From Christensenella hongkongensis (GTDB taxonomy: Bacteria > Bacillota > Clostridia > Christensenellales > Christensenellaceae): a stretch of DNA of 64,000 nucleotides. A program made the position numbers and the translations under genes. The notes beneath the pieces are model-generated. The model saw only the letters and a list, made by a program, of their open reading frames with translations, made no database searches and was not told the DNA's origin. The stretch is taken from NCBI RefSeq assembly GCF_000981035.1, contig NZ_LAYJ01000088.1, positions 33,107 through 97,106 on the forward strand, given 5' to 3'. Positions 48,202 to 57,742 of the stretch are shown here, piece by piece (the stretch's first letter is position 1; each line of letters begins with the position of its first letter).

Positions 48202-48642
48202 TTATTCCACCACTACGCCTGCACGCACGAGCTTAACGCCGTTTTCAAGGCAATCTCCCACCGGGCAATGGCTCTCGATATAATCGGCAAGCTTTTCAGC
48301 CGCTTCCTGTCCGGATTTCGTTTTAAAGTGCATGGTAAACCTGATCTCCTGAAACCCGTTACGTACATCGGCAAGGTCGAGAAATCCGTCAGGATCGAGG
48401 TCTCCCTCCACTTCCACATGGAAATCTTCCAGGTCGACGCCGCATTTTTTTGCAAACGCCGCCGCGCAGATTGTCTGGCACGCGCCAAGCGCGCACAATA
48501 CAGCCTCCACCGGATTCATCCCTTTGTCCGTTCCGCCCAAATCAGCCGGCTCGTCCAGTAAAATCTTGAATCCACGGGTATTTGCCTCCACCTGCAGTCC
48601 TCCCGGAAGCTTTTTTACATCAGCCTTAAATGTTGTTAACAT
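48202..48642 (-). CDS. OsmC family peroxide-reductase-type protein
   Basis: 146 residues, OsmC/YhfA type. Contains LLDEPADLGGTDKGMNPVEAVLCALGACQTICAA with the first redox cysteine and SHCPVGDCLENG with the second; these two cysteines reduce organic hydroperoxides in characterised members. The YhfA-like branch, to which the short N-terminus points, is less well studied. GAAGGTAGG precedes ATG 48642. Single gene. Confidence 0.9.
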   Translation of the reverse strand: MLTTFKADVKKLPGGLQVEANTRGFKILLDEPADLGGTDKGMNPVEAVLCALGACQTICAAAFAKKCGVDLEDFHVEVEGDLDPDGFLDLADVRNGFQEIRFTMHFKTKSGQEAAEKLADYIESHCPVGDCLENGVKLVRAGVVVE

Positions 48643-48730
48643 AAATTCCTACCTTCTTTCCTTTTATTAATAGTCGTCAGGGGAATAAAATCATCCTTAT
48701 GTTATATATAAGGCAAAAAAATGCCGCAAA

Positions 48731-48761
48731 ACAAAAAACGCCTCCAAATCATGAAGACGTT
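48731..48761 (-). terminator. Terminator of lipoprotein gene
   Basis: AACGTCTTC with GGAGGCGTT (G-T pairs) and six T on the minus strand. Confidence 0.7.
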
Positions 48762-48775
48762 TCTTAATTTTTGAT

Positions 48776-49267
48776 TTACTCCTGCTGATTGTTTACCGCT
48801 GCTTCCATCACTTCCACAAGCTGGCTCAGCGTTGCGCTGGGCATCATTTCAAAAAATTCGTCGATGCTCGTGATCAAGGCTTTTGCGCCTTCCTCGATTT
48901 CCGCTTTCGCGCTTTCATCCGATTGCGCAAGCTCCATCAGCTTTGTAAAGCCTTCGCCAACCAGCTTATCGCCCGCTTTTCCAAGCAATACCATAGCCGC
49001 TTCCAATTTTTCCTCATCTGTCGCGGCGCTCCAGTCTTCGCCGGTCCACGACATATAATCCGTTTCGCCCGCAGCCAAACTCTCCTGAGCAGACGGCTCT
49101 GCCGATACGCTCGGCGAGGGCGACGCGCTTGCGGATTCCGACGGGCTCGGGCTTGCGGAGGGCGTTTGCGATTCTGCCGCCACCGGCACCGGAACGGGAA
49201 CCGCGCAGCCTGCAAGCAGCACCGTGCACAGCACCACCGCAAGTACGATCATACCAAACTTTTTCAT
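48776..49267 (-). CDS. Small exported lipoprotein
   Basis: 163 residues. Type II signal: MKKFGMIVLAVVLCTVLLAGC with the lipobox LLAGC (cysteine at 21). After AVPVPVPV there is a Ser/Pro/Ala-rich spacer (residues about 30-62) and then an acidic helical domain (ATDEEKLEAAMVLLGKAG ... MPSATLSQLVEVMEAA) of unknown function. AAGGAG precedes ATG 49267. It should be processed by the Lgt encoded in this window and tethered to the membrane surface. Confidence 0.85.
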   Translation of the reverse strand: MKKFGMIVLAVVLCTVLLAGCAVPVPVPVAAESQTPSASPSPSESASASPSPSVSAEPSAQESLAAGETDYMSWTGEDWSAATDEEKLEAAMVLLGKAGDKLVGEGFTKLMELAQSDESAKAEIEEGAKALITSIDEFFEMMPSATLSQLVEVMEAAVNNQQE

Positions 49268-49440
49268 TTCATGTTCTCCTTCTTGTGTCAAAAATATTAT
49301 ATGAACCGCTGCGCCTTTTGTACAGCGTCCCATTCGCCATCATTATTATACCGGTACGCGGCCCTCCTTGCAAGGAAATCGTCACTCCGCGAGTAGCTTT
49401 GCAAACTTTTTCACATTCCGGATGTGCATATTTTTTGCAT

Positions 49441-49481
49441 AATAAAACGTCCCGCAAACTTTATCTCAGTCTGCGGGACGT
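49441..49481 (-). terminator. Terminator of transketolase gene
   Basis: 10-bp stem ACGTCCCGCA with complement and TTTATT on the minus strand. Confidence 0.82.
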
Positions 49482-49500
49482 AATCCTTACAGCGTTCGGA

Positions 49501-51483
49501 CTATTTTCCGAGTACTTCTTTTGCCTTATCCACAACAGCCTTCGTTGTGAAACCGAATTTCTCAAACAGCACGCCTGCCGGTGCAGATGCGCCAAAATGA
49601 TCGATCGTCACATAACCGCCGTCGAGGCCAACGAATTTCGCCCAGCCAAAGGATGTAGCAGCTTCCACCGCAACCCTTGCGCGAATGCTCCTGGGGAGGA
49701 CGCTTTCCCTGTATGCCGCATCCTGCTCTTCAAACAGCTCTACGCAGGGCATGGATACTACGCGCGCCGAGATGTTCTCTTTTCCAAGCTCTTCCGCAGC
49801 GTTCATAGCGAGTTCGACCTCGCTGCCCGTTGCAATCAGGATCACATCCGGGTTTGCTCCGCCGTCCTTCAAAATGTAGCCGCCTTTGAGCGCGCCTTTG
49901 CCTGTTTCCTTAAAGAGAGGCAGGTTCTGACGCGAAAGCGCGATTGCGCTCGGCGCATTGACGCTCATTGCGGACTGGTATGCAGCAGCCGTTTCATGAC
50001 CGTCAGCCGGCCTCCACGTATATACGCCCGGCGTTGCGCGAAGCGCAGCCAGATGCTCAATTGGCTCGTGTGTTGCGCCGTCCTCGCCAACTCCGATGGA
50101 GTCGTGGGACAGGACATATGTAACGGGCAGCTTCATGAGCGCCGACATACGGATAGCGCCTTTCATGTAATCGCTGAATACAAGGAAGGTCGCGCAGTAA
50201 GGAACGATTCCTCCGTGCAGCGCCATACCGTTGCAAATTGCAGCCATGGCAAATTCCCTGATGCCAAAGTGAACGTTCGTCCCTTTGCGGTTTTCCGGCG
50301 AGAAGAACTCCCTGTCCTTCATCTGCGATTTATTCGCAGGGCCAAGGTCCGCGCTGCCGCCCATGAGGTTTGGCAGCTTGGCTGCAAGACGGTTGATGAT
50401 CATGTTGGACGTATCCCTTGTTGCCATCGGTTTATCTTCAAACTGATAGAAATCATCGTCAAATACCGACGCCGGAACAGGCTCCATATATTCTTTATAC
50501 TGCTTAGCAAGCTCCGGATATTCCTTGCTGTATTTGGAGAACAGCTCGTTCCACTGTGCTTCCTCAGCCGAATAAACCTCCTGCAGCTCTGCAATATGCT
50601 TTTTCACTTCCTCCGGAACAAAGAACGGCTCCGCGTGATCCCATCCCAGGCATTTCTTCATCGCATCGATGTTTTCCTGTCCCAGCGGGGAACCATGGCT
50701 CGAAGCGCTACCCTGCTTTGCGGGGCAGCCGTAAGCGATCTGTGTTTTTACAATGATCAGGGAGGGCTTTTCTTTCTCTGCCTTTGCTTCCTCGATCGCC
50801 TGTTCAATCGACTTGATGTCTTCGTTTCCGTCCTCAACCTCAAGCACCTGCCAGCCATAAGCTTTGTAACGCTTTTTCACGTCCTCGTCAAACGCCGTAT
50901 CGATGCTTCCTTCGATTGTAATGTCGTTCTTGTCATATAAAACGATCAGCTTGCCCAGCTTAAGCGTTCCCGCAAGCGAGCTTGCCTCTCCGGATACGCC
51001 TTCCTGCAGGCAACCATCGCCTGTGAGCGCGTATGTATAATGATCTACTACATTATAACCCGGCTTATTGAACTGCGCCGCAAGGTGCGCTTCCGCCATG
51101 GCAAAACCAACGGACATCGCAATACCCTGCCCAAGCGGGCCGGAGGTTGCTTCTACGCCTTCCGTGAGGCCGTGCTCCGGATGTCCGGGCGTAATGGAAT
51201 CCCACTGCCTGAAGTTTTTGATATCCTCCATGCTTACCTTGTATCCAAACATATGCAGCAGTGAATACTCCAGCATGGACGCGTGCCCAGCGCTCAGGAT
51301 AAAGCGGTCGCGGTTATCCCATTTCGGATTTTTGGGATTGTGCTTTAAATACTTGGACCACAGCGTATACGCCATCGGCGCGCTGCCGATTGGCAGGCCC
51401 GGATGCCCGCTGTTTGCCTTCTGGATTGCCTCTGCGGATAAAACACGGATCGTGTTAATCGCAAGTTTATCGACTTTACTCAT
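49501..51483 (-). CDS. tkt: Transketolase
   Basis: 660 residues, full length single-chain transketolase of the pentose phosphate pathway, thiamine-diphosphate dependent. Seen: N-terminal [37 protein letters not shown], the ThDP/Mg motif [14 protein letters not shown] to DKNDITIEG, then Pyr domain [19 protein letters not shown] and [12 protein letters not shown], and a C-terminal domain ending KEVLGK. AGGAGGG stands ten bases before ATG 51483. Promoter at 51562-51590. Single gene. Confidence 0.97.
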   Translation of the reverse strand: MSKVDKLAINTIRVLSAEAIQKANSGHPGLPIGSAPMAYTLWSKYLKHNPKNPKWDNRDRFILSAGHASMLEYSLLHMFGYKVSMEDIKNFRQWDSITPGHPEHGLTEGVEATSGPLGQGIAMSVGFAMAEAHLAAQFNKPGYNVVDHYTYALTGDGCLQEGVSGEASSLAGTLKLGKLIVLYDKNDITIEGSIDTAFDEDVKKRYKAYGWQVLEVEDGNEDIKSIEQAIEEAKAEKEKPSLIIVKTQIAYGCPAKQGSASSHGSPLGQENIDAMKKCLGWDHAEPFFVPEEVKKHIAELQEVYSAEEAQWNELFSKYSKEYPELAKQYKEYMEPVPASVFDDDFYQFEDKPMATRDTSNMIINRLAAKLPNLMGGSADLGPANKSQMKDREFFSPENRKGTNVHFGIREFAMAAICNGMALHGGIVPYCATFLVFSDYMKGAIRMSALMKLPVTYVLSHDSIGVGEDGATHEPIEHLAALRATPGVYTWRPADGHETAAAYQSAMSVNAPSAIALSRQNLPLFKETGKGALKGGYILKDGGANPDVILIATGSEVELAMNAAEELGKENISARVVSMPCVELFEEQDAAYRESVLPRSIRARVAVEAATSFGWAKFVGLDGGYVTIDHFGASAPAGVLFEKFGFTTKAVVDKAKEVLGK

Positions 51484-51561
51484 AGAAATAAAACCCTCCT
51501 GTGAATTTGATAAAAGTTTGGACGTTTGGGAAATCTCCCCCATCCTAAATTCAACAGATTT

Positions 51562-51590
51562 ATTATAGCGGATTTAAACGGCTATTTCAA
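51562..51590 (-). promoter_or_regulatory. Transketolase promoter
   Basis: Minus strand TTGAAA (51585-51590), 17-bp spacer, TATAAT (51562-51567). Confidence 0.72.
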
Positions 51591-51792
51591 CAAAAACACC
51601 TGTTAATCTTTCATGGAATTTGTTAATTATTAACATAAGTATTATATTTTTGTTCATTTCAGGCCTGTTGTTTCATTTTTGCGGGTTTCTGCTCCCCTGT
51701 TTTTGTATGAATTTCAAAATCCCACCGCACAGTTCCTGTTCCCTGCAAGCCATCTGTGCCAAAAAGACGCTTGCACCCGTGCGGATTCGTTA

Positions 51793-51821
51793 TTGACATC
51801 CGCTGCCGCAAAATTTATGAT
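51793..51821 (+). promoter_or_regulatory. SDR promoter
   Basis: TTGACA, 17-bp spacer, TATGAT. Confidence 0.75.
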
Positions 51822-51864
51822 GAGTTTAGTTCTATTATTATTAGAAACACAGGAGGGGATTATC

Positions 51865-52626
51865 ATGAGCAGAAATGTTGTTGTAACCGGCGGCAGCCAG
51901 GGGATTGGAAGAAAGATCGCTGAGGCGTTTTTGGCGGAGGGAGACAGGGTTGTTATTACTTCGCGCAGGGAGGAACCCGCGCAGAAATTCTTAAGTGAAG
52001 CCAGTACCGACCGTCTTTTTTACCTGAATTGCGACTGCGCCACAGAGGAAGGCGCAAAAGCGCTTTACGAATTTACCAAAAAAAGCGTGGGCGTATGCGA
52101 TGTGCTTGTGAACAACGCCGCGATTTTTATCGGCGGGCCAATTCACAAAACGAGCGTTGCGGATTTTGATAAGCAAATGGGAATTGACGTACGCGGCGTA
52201 TTCCTGATGTGCAAAGCGTTTTTGCCGGATATGCTTGAGAAAAAGAGCGGCAATATCATCAACATCGCTTCGCTCGCCGCCCTGAACGGCGCGTACAACA
52301 TGGCGGTATACGCGATGGCAAAGGCGGCGATTGGCAGCATGACAAAAAGCATGGCAATCGATTACGGGCGCGACGGTATACGCGTGAACGGAATCTGCCC
52401 AAGCGCGACGCGTACGGAAATGTTCGTCAGCGGCAATACCCAGGAGGTTTTCGATCTGTTTGACGCGAACAACCCCATGGGCAGGATCGGCAAACCCGAA
52501 GAAATTGCGGACGCTGCGGTTTTCCTCGCTTCAGATAAGGCGTCCTACATTACCGGCCAGCTTCTGAGCGTGGACGGCGGCCTTTCCTCCTGGAACGGCG
52601 AGCCCAAGCAAAGCGACGGCAGGTAA
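51865..52626 (+). CDS. SDR family oxidoreductase
   Basis: 253-residue classical short-chain dehydrogenase. NAD(P) motif VTGGSQGIG (residues 7-15), structural NNAA, catalytic Ser in NIASLAALNG, YAMAK (Tyr-x-x-x-Lys), and C-terminal ITGQLLSVDGGLSSW. Similar to 3-ketoacyl-ACP reductase or sugar-alcohol dehydrogenases; substrate open. AGGAGGGG precedes ATG 51865; the frame extends upstream over the promoter and that part is not coding. Confidence 0.93.
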   Translation: MSRNVVVTGGSQGIGRKIAEAFLAEGDRVVITSRREEPAQKFLSEASTDRLFYLNCDCATEEGAKALYEFTKKSVGVCDVLVNNAAIFIGGPIHKTSVADFDKQMGIDVRGVFLMCKAFLPDMLEKKSGNIINIASLAALNGAYNMAVYAMAKAAIGSMTKSMAIDYGRDGIRVNGICPSATRTEMFVSGNTQEVFDLFDANNPMGRIGKPEEIADAAVFLASDKASYITGQLLSVDGGLSSWNGEPKQSDGR

Positions 52627-52641
52627 TTTTATCAAAGAAAA

Positions 52642-52683
52642 AAGGGAATTATATGGAAGGCCGGCCTTTCATATAATTCCCTT
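52642..52683 (-). terminator. Long palindromic terminator
   Basis: 21-bp palindromic arms centred on GGCCGGCC; followed by six T on the minus strand, so mainly ends the minus-strand membrane-protein operon, overlapping its last stop codon. Confidence 0.75.
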
Positions 52684-53149
52684 ATTCGTTCTCTTTGCGG
52701 TGCTGCTCGTAAAATTCTTTATACACCGCATAATCCTTATATTTGATTCTTTCCCTTAGCTTGGTCGCGCCAAACAGGTACAGGTAAGCAGGAACCAACG
52801 AAACATAAACGAACGCTTTCTCCATAAAATCCGTGAACAGGTTTGCCATAAAGGTCGAAAGGAGCACCATAACCATCGCCATAATGGACGCTCCCAAATG
52901 CTTCTGCGGATGCCGGATGAAATAAAAGGCAAATCCGCCCGCCACAAGCTCTACTACCGGCATGACGCCGTCGAGAAGCACAAGTTTCCAATCGGGTTGG
53001 TAAGAAAGTACCATATTCATTCCAAGCAGGTAAAAGGAAAGCACGCCTACCGCGTCAAGCGCGCCAATGATGAAAAGCAGAACGCCCGCAACCTTAAGCA
53101 GTTTTTCTGCCTTGATCCCTTCCGCAAAATCCACGATTTTCCGTATCAA
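52682..53149 (-). CDS. Four-helix membrane protein
   Basis: About 155 residues with four hydrophobic helices (first LLKVAGVLLFIIGALDAVGV; later VELVAGGFAFYFI, MAMVMVLLSTFMANL, FVYVSLVPAYLYLFG) and charged ends (KLRERIKYKDYAVYKEF). Family not recognised. I choose the TTG at 53149, with GGGGAG upstream, because it begins just after the DUF2207 stop; the frame itself extends further back across that gene. Likely co-translated with the DUF2207 protein and possibly its partner. Confidence 0.65.
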   Translation of the reverse strand: MIRKIVDFAEGIKAEKLLKVAGVLLFIIGALDAVGVLSFYLLGMNMVLSYQPDWKLVLLDGVMPVVELVAGGFAFYFIRHPQKHLGASIMAMVMVLLSTFMANLFTDFMEKAFVYVSLVPAYLYLFGATKLRERIKYKDYAVYKEFYEQHRKENE

Positions 53150-53171
53150 ATCAAACTCTCCCCGCTTTGTC

Positions 53172-55061
53172 TTACCATCTTCCGAAGCTGCTGCCTCCCG
53201 CGCCGCCGCCCGAGAAACCACCGCCGCCATATCCGCTGCCGCCGCCCGAACTTTTCGTTGCCGCCATGCTCGCCAGCGCGGTCTGCATGCCCCGGTGGAG
53301 CGACCGCGTGAAATACAGCGCAGACCATGTGCCGCCGTAATAGCCGTAATACCAGTGCGGCGGCTCGAGCGCGATGCTCTCAAAGCGCTTCGCCCATGCG
53401 TCCGTCACACCCAGCACATACGCATAGGGCAGAATGTGATAAAAGCTGGCCGGATCGTCTTTTACCATCGTTTTGATTCTGTCTGCTTCCGCTGTTTCAA
53501 TAAAGCGTTTCAGTCCAAGGATGCGCCCTGCCCACTGCGCGCCCTGCTCCGTCCGCCTGGGCATCAGGCCGGACAATAGGGACATGATGAGCGCCGCCGC
53601 TGCGGGCAGCACAACCCACCATCCCAGATAAGTGGAAAACAACAGGCAGGAAGCTGCCGTGAGTCCCGCGAGAATCAATATCCCACCGATCATTTTTCCA
53701 GCACGTGCAGACTTTTTATCCGACTTCCGCTTGCTGACCGAATCGCTGATCAGCAGCGCGCCCAGCCAGCCGATCAACCCCATGAACACGACTCCCATGA
53801 TGATAGCGGCAAGCAGCTCCATGCTGTCAAGATAGACCGCAACTACCGTGACCGCCGCAATGGGAACTGCCGCAAGTAAAGTCGAAAGATATTGGAACAC
53901 AACCGACTTTTTCGTGTAAACACGGTTTTGAGCGGTATTGTATTTTGCCCTGATCCTCTTTTTCGCACTGTTGACCGTATCGGCAAACTCATACCGCATA
54001 TCTCTCACGTCAATGCTGTCCGAAAGCACGAACATTTTGCTGAACAAAATCTTTTCGTAATCGTTCGCGTCCTGTGGAAGATCTTTCAGCTTTTTGAACG
54101 TCATGTTTTTTTCATCCGGCTGGTGTATCTCGATGAAGCCCTTGTCTGCCCAGAAAATAAGCAGGGAAACGACGTCCCGGTTATCCGTTTCGCCGTCGAT
54201 GATATACCCGACGTCCGCGCTGTTCATGCCCTCCGGCGGGCCAAATTCCACCGTTTCTACCTCGCTGCGCCGCCTCCCGGAGGCCGCGAGCAAAATGACC
54301 ACGAGCACAAAGGCCGCGCCGCCCGTGCACAGCGCCGGGATGAAGTAGGAGAATGCCAAACGCGCGCCTGCGTAATATCCCTCCGGCAGCTCGATGCGCG
54401 CGCCTACGCCATAGCCGCTTTCTACCGTTTTTGCCATCTCACCGCGAATGGTATTCCCCTCCACCGTATAGGTAAGGGCGTTTTCGTCATAGGTGCCGCT
54501 TCCCGCCGCTCCGGTGGTGAAGCCGAGCTTTTCCGCGTCAAACGCCTTTGGCAGCTCGATCGTAAAGCTGAGCTCTTCAATGGGAACCGTGTTTTCCGGG
54601 CTCACAAGGTTGTAGTAAAACTCGTCCGCACCCGAAAGCGTGTCCGGCCCCATGTCGTAACGGTAGCTGTATTCATATTCCACCACGCCCGTCACCGTCT
54701 CGTCCGGGTCGCCGAGGCGAATTACCATATTGTTCCCATCCCGTGAGACTTCGCTCGGAACATTGGCCTCGAGATCCGTCACAACAGCGTGCGCGCCCGA
54801 TTCCTCATACTGCCCGTCCGTCATGCGCCGCAGCTTCATATCCACCGGGACCGTTTCCGTAATGCCGTGCGTTTCTCCCACGCTCTGAGAAAAATCCGCC
54901 GTTATTTTTTTGGAGATATCGTATGTGTTGTCCTCATTGACCTGAATCGTGATCTCTTCGCTTTTGATCACGTAATCCGGCGCCGCCTGCGCAAAAGCGG
55001 TCAGCGGCAGAAGCAAAACAAACGATACCGTGAAAAGCAGAACTCTGACCAGTTTTTTCAT
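53172..55061 (-). CDS. DUF2207 membrane protein
   Basis: 629 residues. Signal peptide (MKKLVRVLLFTVSFVLLLPLTAFA), an external beta-rich DUF2207 domain (about 25-235, YVIKSEEITIQVNEDNTYDI ... YEYSYRYDMGPDTLSG), TM helix about 242-264, a cytoplasmic part with DVGYIIDGETDNRDVVSLLIFWADKG, three or four further helices, and a C-terminal GGGSGYGGGGFSGGG tail before SSFGRW. The glycine tail is typical for the family, whose function is unknown. AAGGA precedes ATG 55061. Followed directly by a small membrane protein gene. Confidence 0.9.
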   Translation of the reverse strand: MKKLVRVLLFTVSFVLLLPLTAFAQAAPDYVIKSEEITIQVNEDNTYDISKKITADFSQSVGETHGITETVPVDMKLRRMTDGQYEESGAHAVVTDLEANVPSEVSRDGNNMVIRLGDPDETVTGVVEYEYSYRYDMGPDTLSGADEFYYNLVSPENTVPIEELSFTIELPKAFDAEKLGFTTGAAGSGTYDENALTYTVEGNTIRGEMAKTVESGYGVGARIELPEGYYAGARLAFSYFIPALCTGGAAFVLVVILLAASGRRRSEVETVEFGPPEGMNSADVGYIIDGETDNRDVVSLLIFWADKGFIEIHQPDEKNMTFKKLKDLPQDANDYEKILFSKMFVLSDSIDVRDMRYEFADTVNSAKKRIRAKYNTAQNRVYTKKSVVFQYLSTLLAAVPIAAVTVVAVYLDSMELLAAIIMGVVFMGLIGWLGALLISDSVSKRKSDKKSARAGKMIGGILILAGLTAASCLLFSTYLGWWVVLPAAAALIMSLLSGLMPRRTEQGAQWAGRILGLKRFIETAEADRIKTMVKDDPASFYHILPYAYVLGVTDAWAKRFESIALEPPHWYYGYYGGTWSALYFTRSLHRGMQTALASMAATKSSGGGSGYGGGGFSGGGAGGSSFGRW

Positions 55062-55094
55062 ATCCACATTCCTTTTCCAGTTTATTCTGAGCGC

Positions 55095-55502
55095 TCAGCC
55101 CAATTTGGCGATTTCATTGGCCGTATTGGAATGAATGGCTGCCGGAACCAAAAGGATAAAAAATATCGCCCAGTCCACGATTTCGGCATCCAGCATAAGA
55201 ATAAAAATACTGGTCAATATGACCCACGCGGCCATCCCGACCATATAACATTTCTTTCCCTTTTTCGCATCTTTTACCGCACGGAATCCAAACGCCGTCT
55301 GTATTGCCGTCAGCACAGTATAGGCAAACATGCACGCGAGCAGGATCCATGGCATGGAGGCGATCCACGCTTCCATCCTCATGCCAAACGGCAGTTCCCC
55401 CGCCGCCGCAAACCAGACCGCGAGTACCGCCGCAAAGGCGACCTCCGCAACCATGATGCCGTTCCATATTTTTAACTGTTTTATTTTACGTACAGCTTCC
55501 AT
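55095..55502 (-). CDS. Small four-helix membrane protein
   Basis: 135 residues, four hydrophobic helices (IMVAEVAFAAVLAVWFAA, WILLACMFAYTVLTAIQTAF, YMVGMAAWVILTSIFIL, WAIFFILLVPAAI) with short charged loops. Family not recognised. AAGGGGAAG before ATG 55502. It lies 33 nt before the DUF2207 gene and 36 nt after the peptidase gene, so the four genes from 57635 down to 52682 look like one operon. Confidence 0.75.
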   Translation of the reverse strand: MEAVRKIKQLKIWNGIMVAEVAFAAVLAVWFAAAGELPFGMRMEAWIASMPWILLACMFAYTVLTAIQTAFGFRAVKDAKKGKKCYMVGMAAWVILTSIFILMLDAEIVDWAIFFILLVPAAIHSNTANEIAKLG

Positions 55503-55538
55503 TTTTCACTTCCCCTTTTTGTATTTCTCATGACTTTT

Positions 55539-57635
55539 TTACCAAACGGAGAGCCTTTCCTCCGGCGCGAGGTACATCCCGTCGCCCTCTTCTACGCCGA
55601 ACGCATCGTAAAACTCCTGAAATTGCTGCACGTTCACATTTGCGCGTAGATAGCCCGGCGCGTGCGTGTCAGTTTGCAGCATATATTCAGCAGTCTCCTC
55701 CGATTCCTGCAACTTCCACACCTTTGCCCAGCTTTCAAAAAATGTTTGGTAATCGAAGCCGTCCATGCCCTTTGCGAGCTCGAGCATGCAGGACATCCCG
55801 CCGAGGTCGGCCACCGTCTCGCCGATGGTATAGTCTCCGTCGATATATTTTCCGGGAAGCACCTCGATGCTCGCGTAATACGCGCCCACCTTGTCCGTGC
55901 GTTCCTTGAATGCCGCGCGGTCTTCATCCGTCCACCAGTTGGAGAGGTTTCCGTCCTTATCGTAAAGGCTGCCCATGTTGGAGTCGAACCCGTGCGTGAT
56001 TTCGTGCCCGATGACGATACCGAGCGAGCCCATCTGCTGCTCGACCGTTCCGTCCGGATCATAAAAATCCCCGCCCAAAATGCCCGCCGGGATATTGATG
56101 GAATTATCCGTCGGCTGGTAAAAAGCGTTTACTTCCTGCGGAGAGGTCATCCACAGGTCCTTATCGATCTCCGCCTTTGCCTTGTCCACCTTCTCCGACA
56201 TACTTTTTTCCCGCACCGCGAGCATGTCGTCTATGATCCCGCCATCCTCCGGCAGCGCATAATCCGAATAATCGTACAGCGACCAGTCGTCCGGATAAGC
56301 CACGCGCACCTTGAGCGTATCGAGCTTTTCGAGCGCCTTCGCTTTGGTTTCATCGCCCAGCCATTCGTTTTCTTCAAGCCTTTGCCGGAACACCGCCACG
56401 GCGTCGTTTACCAGCTCCGTCACGTCCTGCTTGGTCTCTTCCGTCACATAGTTCTCCGCGTACAGCTTGCCAATCGCCATATCGAACGTTGTGGAGCACG
56501 CCTGGTAGGCAAGCTGCTCCACCGGCAGCTCTATCTGCGTGCTCCCCATTCTCGCGCCGCTGTATTCCGTCATGATATCAAGGCATTCCTGATCGAGCAT
56601 TCCCGCCACGCCTGTCAGCGTCTGATAAATCAGCCACGCCTTGAACGCCTCCAGATTCTCCTCCGTATACAACCCGTTCATCTTCGCGAGCCATTCAGGC
56701 TCGGTCAGGATGAAGCGGTCGATGCCGCCTTCCGTATAGGGCTTCAGAATTTCCATGAGCGGGAAATCGGGCGACATCTCCGCAAGCTCCGCCGCGCTCT
56801 TCGGGTTATAGGCCTTGTCGCGTATGTCAGCGGAAGCTCCCTCCGCGTTCCCGATCGACGCCTGCGCGATCTCCGTCTCAAGGGCAAAGAACGCTTCCCA
56901 AAGGCCTGCCGCTTCTTCTTCCGAATATCCTGCGCGGGCAAGCAGCTTTTTGAGCATCACTTCCTCCGCGTCTTTTGTCCGCTGCCCTACGTCCGTTATG
57001 CTTTTATATTCGTCCGCATCCGAGAGCGCGAAGCCTGACGGCCCGATGTAAACGGTATTCTTCGTGCTGTCCTTCCAATCCGCCGCGATATCCGCTTTCA
57101 CCGGCGCGCCCGCGAGGTTCCCCCAGTCCGCAAGGTATGCTGTCAAATCGTCCAGCGTTTCAATCGCTTCGATTTCCCCGAGCAGCGGCAAAACCGGCTC
57201 CATGCCAAGGGCGTTGCGGCTTTCCATATCCACATAGTCGTTATAAAATTCCCGCACGAGCTGCGCCTCATGGCTCGTCTGCGACTCGTCTGTGATGAGC
57301 GCCATGACCTGCGCCATCACTTCATTACTGCGCTCGGTAAAGGTGCTTGCCTGCATTTGCGTGCCAAGCTCCGTCCCTGCCATCCATTCCTGATTGACCG
57401 CCGCATTGAAATCGTCTTTTGGATCTGTCTTGGTGTCCGCCGTCACGCTCCCGGAAATATCCGAATTAGTCCACGCCGCGCCCGGCGCGCTTTCTTCCGC
57501 TCCGGCTTGCGCGCTCCCCTCTGCCGACGCGGACGGGGCCGCGCTATTCTCCGTCTGCGGCTGCACGCTGCACGCCGCCGCAAACAGCAGGACAGCCGCA
57601 AGCAAAATTACTAAAATCCGTTTGGCTATTTTCAA
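55539..57635 (-). CDS. M13-family zinc metallopeptidase lipoprotein (PepO/neprilysin type)
   Basis: 698 residues. N-terminal lipobox (LLAAVLLFAAACS, cysteine about residue 22) and a Ser/Ala/Glu spacer place it on the outer face of the membrane. Family core: NAAVNQEWMAG near the start, substrate motif NAFYQP, zinc site VIGHEITHGFD (HExxH) and ETVADLGG supplying the third ligand; ends LAPEERLSVW, as M13 enzymes do. It should cut small extracellular peptides. Start is TTG at 57635 with GAGGAGG eight bases upstream; no in-frame ATG exists there. Confidence 0.94.
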   Translation of the reverse strand: MKIAKRILVILLAAVLLFAAACSVQPQTENSAAPSASAEGSAQAGAEESAPGAAWTNSDISGSVTADTKTDPKDDFNAAVNQEWMAGTELGTQMQASTFTERSNEVMAQVMALITDESQTSHEAQLVREFYNDYVDMESRNALGMEPVLPLLGEIEAIETLDDLTAYLADWGNLAGAPVKADIAADWKDSTKNTVYIGPSGFALSDADEYKSITDVGQRTKDAEEVMLKKLLARAGYSEEEAAGLWEAFFALETEIAQASIGNAEGASADIRDKAYNPKSAAELAEMSPDFPLMEILKPYTEGGIDRFILTEPEWLAKMNGLYTEENLEAFKAWLIYQTLTGVAGMLDQECLDIMTEYSGARMGSTQIELPVEQLAYQACSTTFDMAIGKLYAENYVTEETKQDVTELVNDAVAVFRQRLEENEWLGDETKAKALEKLDTLKVRVAYPDDWSLYDYSDYALPEDGGIIDDMLAVREKSMSEKVDKAKAEIDKDLWMTSPQEVNAFYQPTDNSINIPAGILGGDFYDPDGTVEQQMGSLGIVIGHEITHGFDSNMGSLYDKDGNLSNWWTDEDRAAFKERTDKVGAYYASIEVLPGKYIDGDYTIGETVADLGGMSCMLELAKGMDGFDYQTFFESWAKVWKLQESEETAEYMLQTDTHAPGYLRANVNVQQFQEFYDAFGVEEGDGMYLAPEERLSVW

Positions 57636-57742
57636 TGTTTTGTCCTCCTCGTTCTTCCCATCCAAATAAAAAGCCCTCCGATTCGTCCGCAGGAAACCGG
57701 CTGGCAGGCTCCATGCGCACAGTTAAGCTGCGGAATACATCC

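Larger units (their letters stand above)
51484..51864. other. Divergent intergenic region tkt / SDR
   Basis: 381 bases with promoters for both genes and an AT-rich palindrome TGTTAATTATTAACA (51621-51635) between them. No gene seen. Confidence 0.55.

Noticed and set aside
49129-50940. 603-codon open frame on the plus strand opposite transketolase
   Set aside because: It lies antisense to an unmistakable transketolase, is rich in Cys, His and Arg with no domain, and has no ribosome site. It is a shadow frame produced by strong codon bias on the other strand.
52682-53383. Longer form of the four-helix membrane protein starting at 53383
   Set aside because: The extra 78 residues are an Arg/Ala-rich readout of the DUF2207 gene in another frame and lack a plausible start; the TTG at 53149 fits better.
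55662-57038. 458-codon plus-strand frame opposite the M13 peptidase
   Set aside because: Antisense to conserved coding sequence, basic and low in sense-like composition; a shadow frame. The same applies to the long frame at 59242-60411 opposite ileS and 31287-32849 opposite rho.
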